From Pseudomonas ekonensis (GTDB taxonomy: Bacteria; Pseudomonadota; Gammaproteobacteria; Pseudomonadales; Pseudomonadaceae), in assembly GCF_019145435.1 (NCBI RefSeq), contig NZ_JAHSTS010000002.1, positions 62,001 through 126,000 of the forward strand: DNA of 64,000 nucleotides, given 5' to 3'. The position numbers and the translations under genes were made by a program. Position 1 is the stretch's first letter. The number at the start of each line of letters is the position of its first letter. The notes beneath the pieces were generated by a model. That model was not told the origin of the DNA and ran no database searches. It was given only the letters and a program-made list of their open reading frames with translations. Positions 52,455 through 61,293 of the stretch are shown here, one piece after another.

Positions 52455-53957
52455 TCAGCGTTTGACGCCCAGGTCGACCTGGGTCATGCGGCTGCGCACG
52501 GTGAACACGCCGTCGCCGGACAGGATCGCGCTGCGGGCGAACAGGCGTCCGCTCTCCCAGTTCGAAAGTCCCAGTTCCGGTTTGTTCAGCGCGTATTGGC
52601 CGTCGACCCAGCGGGTGATGCCGTTGCCCACGAACGGCGCGTTGACCGCGTTGTAGAAGCGCTGCTGCTCGGCGGCGTTCTCGCTGATCAGCGACACGGT
52701 GAACTGCGGGCTGTAGCGGTTGAACAAGGCAATCGCCCGGTCCAGGCCATCGACGATCATCAGGCTGGTTTCCGGGGTCTCTTCCCACTCCCACTCGCGG
52801 CCCAGTTGCGCCTCGGGCAGCGGTTCGGCCTGGGCCTCGGTCCTGTAGCCTTCGGCGCGGCAGACCTCGACCGTCGCGTTGCGCCACTCATCCGGCAGGC
52901 CACTTTCACTGCCCTCGACGATGTGCAGTTTGCAGCCCTGGCCGCGCGCGGCGCCGGCCTGGCGCAGCGCATCAAGAAACAGCGGCACCAGTTCGGCGGC
53001 ACGCTCGCGGTGGATCAGGCAGACGTTGAGGGTGTTGCAGACCTTGCGGTCCAGGGAATTGCGCACCACCGCCGCGAAGCGTTCGGCGTCGGCCTCGCGG
53101 TCGGCGATCAGCCACGCGCCGCCGGTGCCGTGCAGGCTGACGGCGGTGCCGGCCTGCCGGGCGATGCTGCCCAACTGGCTGACCGCCCGGCCCGAACCCC
53201 GGGCCACCGCCAACGACAGGCGCCGGTCGGCGAACATCGCCCAGCCGGCGGCGTGGTTGACGCTCTCCACCAGCGACACCGCCCCCGCCGGCAGGCCGGC
53301 ATCGGCCAGCGCCGGGTTCAGCGCATGGGCGACGATGGCTTGCGCGGTGCCCAGCGCATCGCTGCCGATCCGCAGCACGGCGGTGTTGCCGGTGCGCAGC
53401 ACGCCGGCCGCGTCGGCGAACACGTTCGGGCGGCCTTCGAACACGAAGGCGACGATGCCCAGCGGCGACACCACTTGCTCCACTTTCCAGCCGTCGTGCT
53501 CGACGCTGCTGATGACCTGGCCACGGGTGGCCGGCGCATCGCGCCAGGCCCGCAGGCCGGCGATCATGTCGCGGCGCATGCGCTCGTCGGCCAGCAACCG
53601 TGTGGTGGAACGGCCGCGGGCCTTGGCCCTTTCGATGTCGGCCAGGTTGGCCGCTTCGATCAGGGCCCAGCACTCGGCGGACTCCAGGCGTTGGGCGAAC
53701 CGGTCGAAGAAGCGGCTGATGGCCTCGTCCGGCACCGCAGACAAGGCGCCGAAAGCCGCTGCCGCACGCTCGATCGCCACCGCCGCCGCTTGCTGGTCGG
53801 CCACGGGAATCAGCAGCAGCTCACCGCTGACCTGCTCCACGAGCAGGTGGTCACCGGGTCGGAAGCGCTCGGCCAATTCGGGGCTGACCACAGTGACGCG
53901 GTTGCCGGCGAAAGGGATGGGCGTGCCGGCGACGAGACGTTCGAGCGCGAGAGACAT
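52455..53957 (-). CDS. ProA-like aldehyde dehydrogenase
   Basis: A 500-residue aldehyde dehydrogenase superfamily enzyme closest to glutamate-5-semialdehyde dehydrogenase: the core starts near residue 60 (AIERAAAAFGALSAVPDEAI), with VVSPLGIVAFVFEGRPNVFA, LRTGNTAVLRIGSDALGT, and nucleophile Cys in RKVCNTLNVCLIH. An N-terminal extension of about 55 residues (LVAGTPIPFAGNRVTVVSPE) is longer than in usual ProA (~420 aa). It could reduce or oxidise a phosphate or aldehyde substrate; no proB is adjacent, so it is probably not the primary proline enzyme. Confidence 0.8.
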   Translation of the reverse strand: MSLALERLVAGTPIPFAGNRVTVVSPELAERFRPGDHLLVEQVSGELLLIPVADQQAAAVAIERAAAAFGALSAVPDEAISRFFDRFAQRLESAECWALIEAANLADIERAKARGRSTTRLLADERMRRDMIAGLRAWRDAPATRGQVISSVEHDGWKVEQVVSPLGIVAFVFEGRPNVFADAAGVLRTGNTAVLRIGSDALGTAQAIVAHALNPALADAGLPAGAVSLVESVNHAAGWAMFADRRLSLAVARGSGRAVSQLGSIARQAGTAVSLHGTGGAWLIADREADAERFAAVVRNSLDRKVCNTLNVCLIHRERAAELVPLFLDALRQAGAARGQGCKLHIVEGSESGLPDEWRNATVEVCRAEGYRTEAQAEPLPEAQLGREWEWEETPETSLMIVDGLDRAIALFNRYSPQFTVSLISENAAEQQRFYNAVNAPFVGNGITRWVDGQYALNKPELGLSNWESGRLFARSAILSGDGVFTVRSRMTQVDLGVKR

Positions 53958-54031
53958 GAAGCGGATTCACCATATGAATGAGCGGGCAAAAAATGTATAG
54001 GAAGGCCCGCCACCAAGGCAACCCGCAGAAC

Positions 54032-54060
54032 CCTGTGGGAGCGAGCAGGCTCGCTCCTAC
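54032..54060. repeat. Single REP-like palindrome
   Basis: CCTGTGGGAGCGAGCAGGCT followed by CGCTCCTACAG, a self-complementary REP unit between the ProA-like and glutaminase genes. Confidence 0.7.
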
Positions 54061-54082
54061 AGTCAGCGGATGGCGGCGTCGG

Positions 54083-54991
54083 TCAGAACACCGACCAGCC
54101 GATCCGCGCGCTGAGCATCTCCAGCGCCGCCATGCCCGCCAGCGAGTTGCCCGCCGTGTTGAGCTCGGGCGACCACACGCACACGGTGAACTGTCCCGGC
54201 ACCACCGCGACGATGCCGCCGCCCACGCCGCTCTTGCCCGGCAGGCCGACGCGGTAAGCGAAGTTGCCGGCCTCGTCGTACAGGCCGCTGGTGGCCATGA
54301 TCGAGTTGACTTGCTGGGTCTGGCGGCGGGTCAGGATCTGTTCGCCGCTGTGCTTGCAGAAGCCGTCGTTGGCCAGGAAGCAGAACGCACGGGCCAGGTC
54401 GATGCAGCTCATGCGCAGCGCGCAGTGGCTGAAGTAGCTGCGCAGCACCGCCTCGACGTCGTTGTGGAAGTTGCCGAACGACTGCATCAGGTACGCCATC
54501 GCCGCGTTGCGGGCCCGGTGCTGGTATTCGGATTCGGCGACCTTGCCGTCCACCATCACCTGCGGGTTGCCCGACAGCCGCCGGACGAAATCGCGCATCG
54601 ACAGCGCCGGCGCGGCGAAGCGCGACTGGTTGATGTCGCAGATCACCAGCGCCCCGGCGTTGATGAAGGGGTTGCGCGGCCGGCCGCGCTCGAACTCCAG
54701 TTGCACCAGCGAGTTGAACGGCTGGCCGGAGGGCTCGTGGCCCAGGCGTTCCCAGATCGCCTCGCCGGAATGCTCGATGGCCTGCACCAGGCTGAACACC
54801 TTGGAGATGCTCTGCACCGAGAACGGCGTGTCGGCGTCGCCGGCGCAGTACATTTCGCCGTCGTTGCCGTACACGGCGATGCCCAATTGATTGGCCGGCA
54901 CGGTGCCGAGGGCGGGAATGTAGTCAGCCACCTTGCCTTGCCCGATCAGGGGCCGGACAGCGTCAAGGATCTCGTTCAACAGCGCTTGCAT
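54083..54991 (-). CDS. glsA: Glutaminase
   Basis: A 302-residue serine-dependent beta-lactamase-like glutaminase: catalytic Ser-x-x-Lys in [14 protein letters not shown], conserved [39 protein letters not shown], and [19 protein letters not shown]. It hydrolyses glutamine to glutamate and ammonia. The start at 54991 fits the family; readings to 55075 enter a REP-containing region. It is convergent with nothing downstream and shares the strand of the ProA-like gene, which also acts in glutamate-related metabolism. Confidence 0.92.
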   Translation of the reverse strand: MQALLNEILDAVRPLIGQGKVADYIPALGTVPANQLGIAVYGNDGEMYCAGDADTPFSVQSISKVFSLVQAIEHSGEAIWERLGHEPSGQPFNSLVQLEFERGRPRNPFINAGALVICDINQSRFAAPALSMRDFVRRLSGNPQVMVDGKVAESEYQHRARNAAMAYLMQSFGNFHNDVEAVLRSYFSHCALRMSCIDLARAFCFLANDGFCKHSGEQILTRRQTQQVNSIMATSGLYDEAGNFAYRVGLPGKSGVGGGIVAVVPGQFTVCVWSPELNTAGNSLAGMAALEMLSARIGWSVF

Positions 54992-55107
54992 GCCGGGTTC
55001 CGAAGTCTCGCCCCGTGGGATCGCGGGGACACCGTGGCTAGACGCTGCGGACCGCTGCCGGATCACAGCGCCCAATCAAATCCCCTGTGCGGTGTCCTCA
55101 CTGACGC

Positions 55108-55181
55108 CATCGCCAGCAGGCTGGCTCCTACAGGTGATGTGCAGCACGCAAAACCTGTGGGAGCGGGCTTGCCCGCGATGA
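55108..55181. repeat. REP pair (BIME)
   Basis: ATCGCCAGCAGGCTGGCTCC at 55109-55128 and TGTGGGAGCGGGCTTGCCCG beginning at 55156, inverted with respect to each other, upstream of the HvfA-like gene. Confidence 0.85.
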
Positions 55182-55209
55182 GGCCCGCACGGTCATTCAC
55201 ACCCAGGCC

Positions 55210-55287
55210 TGTATCGCAGTGTGTACCGCCTCGCCGCAGACACACGGCGCCCATACTTCTGCCTCCCCGCGACACATCACCGATACA
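55210..55287. promoter_or_regulatory. 78-bp element with TGTATCG...CGATACA ends, upstream of HvfA-like gene
   Basis: Begins TGTATCGCAGTGTGTACCG and ends CGACACATCACCGATACA, 78 bp before the gene start. It aligns end to end without gaps with the element at 51493-51570; the terminal 7 and last ~18 bases are nearly identical, the interior is diverged apart from CAGACACA. Confidence 0.6.
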
Positions 55288-55365
55288 CCCCGGCGTTCAA
55301 ATGAACCTGTCGACCGGCACTGCCGGTCAAGCCTTTGAACCCACTCGATGCATCGGAGAACCATC

Positions 55366-55563
55366 ATGACCCCGCTTTCGAAAAAATCCCTCGCCCTCGG
55401 CCTGCTGATCGCCTCGGGCCTGGCCCTGTCCAGCGCCGCTTCGGCCTCCGAGGCCTTCAGCGTCAAGCAACTGGACCACGGCTACAGCCAGGCCAAGGCC
55501 GACGCCACGGAAAAAACGTCGGAAGGCAAATGCGGCGAAGGCAAGTGCGGCGCCGGCGAATGA
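55366..55563 (+). CDS. HvfA-like precursor peptide (EGKCG-repeat RiPP candidate)
   Basis: A 65-residue exported peptide: signal [20 protein letters not shown]...SASA, a short linker ([16 protein letters not shown]) and a C-terminal core [14 protein letters not shown] with two EGKCG motifs. This matches the HvfA/bufferin-type precursors whose cysteines are converted to thiooxazole/oxazolone-thioamide rings by an MNIO maturase (HvfB/BufB, with HvfC/BufC) to bind copper. No such maturase lies nearby, so the modification and activity here are inferred only from the sequence. It is followed by an HvfX/DoxX gene. GGAGA precedes the ATG. Confidence 0.7.
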   Translation: MTPLSKKSLALGLLIASGLALSSAASASEAFSVKQLDHGYSQAKADATEKTSEGKCGEGKCGAGE

Positions 55564-55621
55564 CGCCCGACGCGGGGCGCGCTGCTGCCCCGCATTCCCT
55601 GACAACCTGGAGCATCCGGAC

Positions 55622-56137
55622 ATGACCCCCTCTCTTTCGACCGCCGTCAAAGGCGTGCACCTGAACCTCGACCGCGCTGGCCAATGGCTCGCGCCGCTGA
55701 CGCTGCGGCTGTTCATCGCCTGGGAATTCTTCGAATCGGGCCTGGAGAAGTTCAACGGCCAGAACTGGTTCGAAGACATCCAGGACAGGTTCCCCTTCCC
55801 CTTCGACCATCTGCCGGCGACCCTGAACTGGGAGCTGTCGATGTGGGCCGAGCTGATCGGCGCGCTGGCGATCCTGATCGGCCTCGGCACGCGTTTCTCG
55901 GCGGTCTCGCTGATCGTGGTCACCGTGGTCGCCACCGCCGCCGTGCACTGGCCGGCGGACTGGTCGTCGCTGAGCGAACTGGCCCAGGGCTACGCGATCA
56001 CCAACAAAGGCTTCGGCAACTTCAAGCTGCCGGCCATTTACCTGGCGGCGCTGCTGCCGCTGGTGTTCGCCGGGGCCGGAAAGCTCAGCGTGGATGCGTG
56101 GCTGGCCAGGGTGTTCTGGCAACGCCACGCCCGCTGA
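55622..56137 (+). CDS. HvfX/DoxX-family membrane protein
   Basis: A 171-residue DoxX-family inner-membrane protein with four predicted helices and the HvfX-like features [60 protein letters not shown] and a Gly/Leu-rich C-terminal helix. DoxX proteins act with electron carriers or thiol partners, and HvfX members accompany copper-binding RiPP precursors. It starts 58 bp after the HvfA-like stop with ACAACCTGGAGCATCCGGAC upstream, so the two genes form an operon. Confidence 0.78.
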   Translation: MTPSLSTAVKGVHLNLDRAGQWLAPLTLRLFIAWEFFESGLEKFNGQNWFEDIQDRFPFPFDHLPATLNWELSMWAELIGALAILIGLGTRFSAVSLIVVTVVATAAVHWPADWSSLSELAQGYAITNKGFGNFKLPAIYLAALLPLVFAGAGKLSVDAWLARVFWQRHAR

Positions 56138-56140
56138 GGG

Positions 56141-57769
56141 TCAGTGCGCCCGGTCCAGCCCCGCCAGCAGCGCGCTGTCGCGGCTGTAGATGTCCGGCGC
56201 GTAGAGCACGCGGCCGTGGCTGTCGACCTGGGCGGTCCAGTAGGTCATCAGGATCGGCACCGGGTTGGCCAGGCGGAATTCGTGGGTGGTGCCGGTGGCC
56301 AGCAAGGTGTCGGTGCGCGCCTTTTCCGCCGGGCTGAGCAGCAGGTCGCGCAGCTTCATCGGATGCTCGACCCGCACGCAGCCGGAGCTGAACGCCCGCG
56401 GCCCCTTGTCGAACAGCGCCTTGCTCGGCGTGTCGTGCAGGTACACCGAGAACGGGTTGGGGAAGCGGATGACCATCTGCCCCAGCGGGTTGCGCGGCCC
56501 GGCGTCCTGGCGCAGGAGGATGTTGCCGGGGTTGTCCCAGTCGATGTCGGCGGCGGCCAGCGGCTGGCCGTTGGCGTCGAGCACTTGCAGGTTCTGGCGG
56601 CTGAGGAAGGTCTGGTCCTTGCGGATCTCCGGCAGCTTGTCTTCCTTCCAGATGGTCGGCGGCACGGTCCAGGTCGGGTTCAGGGTCAGCCGGGTGACCC
56701 GGGACTTGAGCAGCGGGGTCTGGCGTTCGGCGCGGCCGACCTGGGTGCGGGTCTGCCACACCGGCAGGCCGCCCTGATAGAGGGTCAGTTCGGCGGCGGC
56801 GACGTTGACCAACAGGCCGTCCGGTTCCATGTCCTGGGCCAGCCAGCGGAAACGCTCGAGGTTGACCCGCAACTGTTCGCGGCGGGTCAGCGGGCTGATG
56901 TTGAGCTCGGCGATGGTCCCGGGGCCGACCACGCCGTCGGCCTGCAGCGAATGGTTGGCCTGGAAGCTCTTCACCGCCTCCACCAGCACGCCGTCGTAGG
57001 CGTTGCCCGGCGTGCCGGCCGCGCTGTGCAGGTAGCCTTCGCTGTACAGGCGCTGGGCGAGTTCCGGCACGCGCTTGTCCGCCATGTCCGGGCGCAGCAG
57101 CGGCCCGTTGCCCACCGCGCCCCAGTGCGGCAGGGCTTGCTGGCGCTGGGCGGCGTAGAGGTGACGCAGGTTTTGGTACTGCGCCAGGCGCGGACGGGCC
57201 CGGTCGAACGCCGCCGCGATGTCGTGCATGCCCGGCACGGCGATGTCCAGCAATTCGGCCTGCCGGTCGCGGGGCGTTTCGTCGGCGTGCCACAGGGGCT
57301 CGAAGTGCGATTGCAGCAGGCGGCCGTAATGCAGGTCCTGCAGGGCTTGCAGGTAGTGGCGGCTGATGTCGATGTCGGCGCACAGGTCGCCGTCCTGGGG
57401 TACGCTCCCCGCCACCGGATAGCGTTGGGGGTTGAGGCCGTCATCGGCCAACAGTTGCAACTGCGCATGCAATGTCGCGAGGCGCCCGCCGTCTGCCCAC
57501 ACGGGCAGCCAGTCCTGCTGCTGATAGAACGCCTGCAACTGCTGGAGCGCGGGGGCGTCGAGCCGGGCCGCCACGGCCGGACAGGCCTGGGGCAGGCTGA
57601 CCAGCGACGCCTGCAACGGACTCTGCACCGGTGCCGGCGCGGCCACCGGCGCATCGACCGTCACGTCGGCGGGCAGCGTCGGCAGCCCCGGCAGCGGCTC
57701 CCCGGCGCATGCGACAAACGGCGCTGCGAGCAAACAAACGCTCAAGTAGCATGCATGTTTTTTGAACAA
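56141..57769 (-). CDS. Murein L,D-transpeptidase (YcbB/LdtD type)
   Basis: A 542-residue peptidoglycan crosslinking enzyme. An N-terminal signal (LFKKHACYLSVCLLAAPFVA) is followed by the LdtD-type scaffold domain with a peptidoglycan-binding module (DGVLVEAVKSFQANHSLQAD, GVVGPGTIAELN) and the YkuD catalytic domain. The catalytic domain has RFPNPFSVYLHDTPSKALFD and nucleophile Cys in AFSSGCVRVEHPMKLRDLLL. It makes 3-3 crosslinks between meso-diaminopimelate residues. Starts are non-ATG: a TTG at 57769 has GGAG eight bases upstream; a TTG at 57811 in the same frame is also possible. The stop converges on the DoxX gene with three bases between. Confidence 0.85.
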   Translation of the reverse strand: MFKKHACYLSVCLLAAPFVACAGEPLPGLPTLPADVTVDAPVAAPAPVQSPLQASLVSLPQACPAVAARLDAPALQQLQAFYQQQDWLPVWADGGRLATLHAQLQLLADDGLNPQRYPVAGSVPQDGDLCADIDISRHYLQALQDLHYGRLLQSHFEPLWHADETPRDRQAELLDIAVPGMHDIAAAFDRARPRLAQYQNLRHLYAAQRQQALPHWGAVGNGPLLRPDMADKRVPELAQRLYSEGYLHSAAGTPGNAYDGVLVEAVKSFQANHSLQADGVVGPGTIAELNISPLTRREQLRVNLERFRWLAQDMEPDGLLVNVAAAELTLYQGGLPVWQTRTQVGRAERQTPLLKSRVTRLTLNPTWTVPPTIWKEDKLPEIRKDQTFLSRQNLQVLDANGQPLAAADIDWDNPGNILLRQDAGPRNPLGQMVIRFPNPFSVYLHDTPSKALFDKGPRAFSSGCVRVEHPMKLRDLLLSPAEKARTDTLLATGTTHEFRLANPVPILMTYWTAQVDSHGRVLYAPDIYSRDSALLAGLDRAH

Positions 57770-57921
57770 CTGCTTTACTCCAATCCATGGCCGTCCGGAA
57801 ATGACGGTCAACCTTACATCAGGTGCGGTGAACAGTCAGGCCCGATTCCCGGGCCTGCCGGGAACGACTGGACGTCAGGAGCCAAAGTGCCAGACATGTA
57901 GCAAGTGAGGACACTCTGTAA

Positions 57922-58647
57922 ATGTTGACGTCTTTTCGCCGACTTCTGCTGACTGCCATCGTCCCGGCCTTGATCGCCGCCTCGATGACCAGCCCAGCCA
58001 TTGCCGCCGGCACCGTCCGGCCATCCCTCTACAACAGCCTCGCGCACGCCGCACCGGAACTCAATCCCCAAGCGCTGAAAGGTGCCTTGAACGCCATGCA
58101 GTGCGCGGTCAACAGCGGCGCCCGGCAGTCGCGCCACCTGGCGATCATCGACTACTCGCAGCCGTCCACCGCCCGCCGCCTGTGGATCTTCGACCTGGCC
58201 CGCAAGAAACTGGTGCTGCGCGACCTGGTCGCCCACGGCTCCAATTCCGGGGAAAACTACGCCACCCAGTTCTCCAACCGCGAGGGCAGCTACCAGTCCA
58301 GCCTGGGGCTGTTCCGCACCCAAGAAAGCTACGAAGGCACCCACGGCTACTCGCTGCGCATGGACGGCCTGGAGCCGGGCTTCAACGACATGGCCCGCGA
58401 CCGCGACATCGTGATCCACGCCGCCGACTACGTGAACCCGCTGTGGAGCAAGCGCCAGGGCCGCATCGGCCGCAGCCAGGGCTGCCCGGCGGTGCGCCCG
58501 CAGGTGGCCAAGCGGGTGATCGACAGCCTCAAGGACGGCCAGTTCATGTTCTCCTGGTACCCCGACCAGCACTGGCTCAAGTCCTCGCCGTACCTCAACT
58601 GCCAGCCGCAGCAGGTGGCCGGGATCATCAGCTCCGCCGGCAACTGA
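57922..58647 (+). CDS. YkuD-like murein L,D-transpeptidase catalytic-domain protein
   Basis: A 241-residue exported protein: signal MLTSFRRLLLTAIVPALIAA...AIAAGTV, then an L,D-transpeptidase-like catalytic domain of the DUF4157-independent YkuD_2 group, with HLAIIDYSQPSTARRLWIFD, LVLRDLVAHGSNSGENYATQ, HGYSLRMDGLEPGFNDMARD and the catalytic Cys in GRIGRSQGCPAVRP. It probably modifies peptidoglycan or anchors a wall protein. It is divergent from the LdtD-type gene, an association that may reflect shared envelope function. Confidence 0.78.
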   Translation: MLTSFRRLLLTAIVPALIAASMTSPAIAAGTVRPSLYNSLAHAAPELNPQALKGALNAMQCAVNSGARQSRHLAIIDYSQPSTARRLWIFDLARKKLVLRDLVAHGSNSGENYATQFSNREGSYQSSLGLFRTQESYEGTHGYSLRMDGLEPGFNDMARDRDIVIHAADYVNPLWSKRQGRIGRSQGCPAVRPQVAKRVIDSLKDGQFMFSWYPDQHWLKSSPYLNCQPQQVAGIISSAGN

Positions 58648-58690
58648 TCCCTCTCTTCTCCTCAAAGGTTGAGGTCGGGTGTGCCGGCCT

Positions 58691-58717
58691 CATCGCTGGC
58701 AAGCCAGCTCCCACAGG
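58691..58717. repeat. Single REP-like palindrome
   Basis: CATCGCTGGCAAGCCAGCTC followed by CCACAGG, a self-complementary REP unit between the L,D-transpeptidase and DUF2790 genes. Confidence 0.7.
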
Positions 58718-58802
58718 GTTCAGCAGCGTTGCCGGCCCTGGCGCACACCGCAAACCTGCTGACTGTCTCGTCTGCGAAGGCACCGCAGAGCCACACCCTT
58801 TC

Positions 58803-58818
58803 ATTACAGCTTTGTAAT
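58803..58818. promoter_or_regulatory. Palindromic box upstream of the metal-type two-component operon
   Basis: Perfect inverted repeat ATTACA-GCTT-TGTAAT, 92 bp before the DUF2790 start. Spacing and sequence resemble boxes bound by CopR/CusR-type response regulators in pseudomonads, so it may be the autoregulatory site of the response regulator encoded just downstream. Confidence 0.6.
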
Positions 58819-58909
58819 CAAGCTGTCGGTTTGCTGAGCGGATCGCCCGGTAGCCTGAAGTTGTCCCGGCACCTGTGCCGATCCACTTCACGCACCGAGC
58901 GACCCCGTC

Positions 58910-59167
58910 ATGAAAACCTTTGCCCTTGCCTTCGCCGCCCTCCTCGCCACCGGTTCCGCGTTCGCCGCGCCCGCCCCCGACTCGACCGTGATCCACGATG
59001 AAAACGGCTACTTCGTTCATCTGGACATCGACAAAGTCTTGTCCAGCACCGATATTTCCCAGGCCTGCGGCGTGATCCCGGCCCGGCTCCACTACCTCGA
59101 CCACCAGGGCCGCGAACATGTGCTGGACTATCAGGTGCATGGCAGCGGCTGCACCAACGACAATTGA
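58910..59167 (+). CDS. DUF2790-family periplasmic protein leading a two-component operon
   Basis: An 85-residue exported protein: signal MKTFALAFAALLATGSAFAA, then a DUF2790 domain (GYFVHLDIDKVLSSTDISQA, ARLHYLDHQGREHVLDYQVH) with two cysteines (ACGV and GCTN). It is a paralogue of the DUF2790 gene in the cyn operon (matching YLD.HG..H.L.Y pattern). It precedes the response regulator by 12 bp, suggesting that it is regulated with the two-component genes and may bind the metal or protect it in the periplasm. Confidence 0.78.
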   Translation: MKTFALAFAALLATGSAFAAPAPDSTVIHDENGYFVHLDIDKVLSSTDISQACGVIPARLHYLDHQGREHVLDYQVHGSGCTNDN

Positions 59168-59179
59168 GACCCGACATCC

Positions 59180-59851
59180 ATGAACATCCTCGTCGTCGAA
59201 GACGAACCCAAAGCCGGCAATTACCTGCTCAACGGTTTGCAGGAACTGGGCTACAGCGTGAGCCTGGCGCGCAACGGCGCCGACGGCCTGCACCTGGCGC
59301 TGGAGCACGGCTTCGACGTGATCGTGCTGGATGTGATGATGCCGCAGATGGACGGCTGGGAAGTGCTGCGCCGGCTGCGCAAGGAGGCCGACACGCCGGT
59401 GCTGTTCCTGACCGCCCGCGACGACATCGCCGACCGGGTCAAGGGCCTGGAGCTGGGCGCCGACGATTACCTGATCAAGCCGTTCTCCTTCGCAGAACTG
59501 GTGGCGCGCCTGCGCACCCTGACCCGGCGCGGGCCGATCCATGAAGAGGAACAGCTGCAGGTCGCCGACCTGCAGATCGACGTGCTCAAGCGCCGGGTCA
59601 CCCGCGCCGGCACGCGGATCGTCCTGACCAACAAGGAGTTCGCCTTGCTGCAGCTGTTCGCGACCCACGCCGGCCAGGTGCTCTCCCGTTCGCTGATCGC
59701 CTCGCGGGTGTGGGACATGAACTTCGACAGCGACACCAATGTGGTCGATGTCGCGGTGCGCCGCCTGCGGGCCAAGCTCGACGATCCGTTCGCGCTCAAG
59801 CTGATCCACAGCGTGCGCGGCATCGGCTACCGCTTCGACATTCAGCCATGA
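59180..59851 (+). CDS. Heavy-metal-type response regulator (OmpR/CopR family)
   Basis: A 223-residue response regulator. The receiver domain (about residues 1-115) has acidic pocket E8/D9, phospho-acceptor Asp in [20 protein letters not shown] and Lys in [10 protein letters not shown]. The C-terminal winged helix ([68 protein letters not shown]) is of the OmpR group typical of CopR/CusR/IrlR copper or heavy-metal regulators. It overlaps the sensor kinase gene by ATGA. A palindrome at 58803-58818 upstream may be its site. Confidence 0.9.
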   Translation: MNILVVEDEPKAGNYLLNGLQELGYSVSLARNGADGLHLALEHGFDVIVLDVMMPQMDGWEVLRRLRKEADTPVLFLTARDDIADRVKGLELGADDYLIKPFSFAELVARLRTLTRRGPIHEEEQLQVADLQIDVLKRRVTRAGTRIVLTNKEFALLQLFATHAGQVLSRSLIASRVWDMNFDSDTNVVDVAVRRLRAKLDDPFALKLIHSVRGIGYRFDIQP

Positions 59852-61251
59852 AAACCAACGGCACCTATTCGCTGACCCTGCGCCTGGCGCTGGTCTTCGC
59901 CCTGCTCGCCTTCGCGTCGCTGGCGGGCCTGGGGGCGGCGCTGTACAACGAACTCGAAGCGCAACTGATCCGCCGCGACGACATCCAGCTCGCCAGCCGG
60001 GTCGATCAGCTGCGCACCTTCCTCAACGACAGCAACACCCTGGAACTGATCAAGAACAAGCCGGCGCTGTTCCAGAACATGCTCGGCAACCGCGAGGCGT
60101 TGCTGACCATCGGCGCGCCGGGGCAGCCGCCGCTGCTGGTGGTCAACCCCGGCAACCTCGCCACCCCGAGCGTGCCCGCCGTGCCCATCGGCCACCCGAT
60201 GGCGCTGAGCGACGTGAAGCATCTGCCGAACATCAACGGCGTGCCGTTTTCGGCGGTGGCGGCGACCATCGACTCCGGCGAGCTGGGCAACCTGCAAGTG
60301 CTCACCGGCCGCCTGATGACCGAACGCACGGCGATGCTCGCCACCTACCGGCTCAGCGTCTACGGCCTGGCGACCCTGGCGGCGGCGGTGCTGGCGCTGA
60401 TCGGCTGCCTGCTGGTGTACCGTGGCCTGCTGCCGTTGCGCCGGCTGGCGCGGCACGCTCATGGCATCGGCGTCGGCAACCTGGGCGAACGCCTCGACAG
60501 CCACGGCACGCCCCGGGAACTGAAGCCGATGATCGACGCGTTCAACGCCATGCTGGACCGGCTCGCCAAGGGTTTTGCGCAGCTGAGCCAGGTGTCCACC
60601 GACATGGCCCACGAACTGCGCACGCCGATCAACAACCTGCTGGGCGAAACCCAGGTCGCGCTGCAGCAGAACCGCAGCGTCGAGGCCTACCAGCAACTGC
60701 TCGCCTCCAATGTCGAGGAGCTGGAACGGCTGGCGCGGATGCTCGACAACATGCTGTTCCTGGCCCGCACCGATCCGGCCAGCGCCATGAGCCAACGCCA
60801 GGAGCTGGACGCCGCCGACGAGATGCAGCGCATCGCCGACTACTTCGAAGGCCTGGCGGCGGACGCCGGCATCTGCATCGAGGCCCGCGGCAGCGGCGTG
60901 ATCTGGGCCGAACCGATGCTGCTGCGCCGGGCCCTGGCCAACCTGTGCGCCAACGCGATCAAGTACGGCGCCGCGGATTCGACGGTGCAGGTCGAAGCCA
61001 CCGCCGAAGCGGACGGCAGCCACCTGCGGGTGCGCAACCACGGCCCGACCATCCCCGCCGAACACCTGTCGCGGCTGTTCGAGCGCTTCTACCGGGTCGA
61101 CCAGTCCCGTCAGCGCTCGGCCCAGTCCAACGGCCTGGGCCTGTCCATCGTCGCCACCATCATGCAACTGCATCAAGGCCGCTACAGCGCCAGCAGCGCC
61201 GACGGCGAGACCTGCTTCGAACTGTTCTTCCCCGCTCGCCAAACCCCGTAA
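59848..61251 (+). CDS. Heavy-metal-type sensor histidine kinase
   Basis: A 467-residue two-transmembrane sensor kinase. The first helix is near residues 9-30, a periplasmic segment (about 35-165, ending [18 protein letters not shown]) and the second helix near 170-190 ([20 protein letters not shown]). A HAMP domain, phospho-acceptor His in [20 protein letters not shown], and ATP-binding boxes ([33 protein letters not shown]) follow. Together with the response regulator it would sense a periplasmic metal, perhaps copper. The start overlaps the regulator stop. Confidence 0.9.
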   Translation: MKTNGTYSLTLRLALVFALLAFASLAGLGAALYNELEAQLIRRDDIQLASRVDQLRTFLNDSNTLELIKNKPALFQNMLGNREALLTIGAPGQPPLLVVNPGNLATPSVPAVPIGHPMALSDVKHLPNINGVPFSAVAATIDSGELGNLQVLTGRLMTERTAMLATYRLSVYGLATLAAAVLALIGCLLVYRGLLPLRRLARHAHGIGVGNLGERLDSHGTPRELKPMIDAFNAMLDRLAKGFAQLSQVSTDMAHELRTPINNLLGETQVALQQNRSVEAYQQLLASNVEELERLARMLDNMLFLARTDPASAMSQRQELDAADEMQRIADYFEGLAADAGICIEARGSGVIWAEPMLLRRALANLCANAIKYGAADSTVQVEATAEADGSHLRVRNHGPTIPAEHLSRLFERFYRVDQSRQRSAQSNGLGLSIVATIMQLHQGRYSASSADGETCFELFFPARQTP

Positions 61252-61293
61252 ATGCCCTGGCGGCAAGGGAGCTTGCGCCCTCGCCACGGAGCC

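Larger units (their letters stand above)
54992..55365. other. Intergenic region before the HvfA-like gene
   Basis: About 370 bp holding a REP pair at 55108-55181 and the 78-bp regulatory element at 55210-55287. No additional ORF is supported. Confidence 0.6.

Noticed and set aside
52455..53957. Naming the dehydrogenase proA
   Set aside because: It is about 80 residues longer than usual ProA and not next to proB, so the substrate is uncertain.
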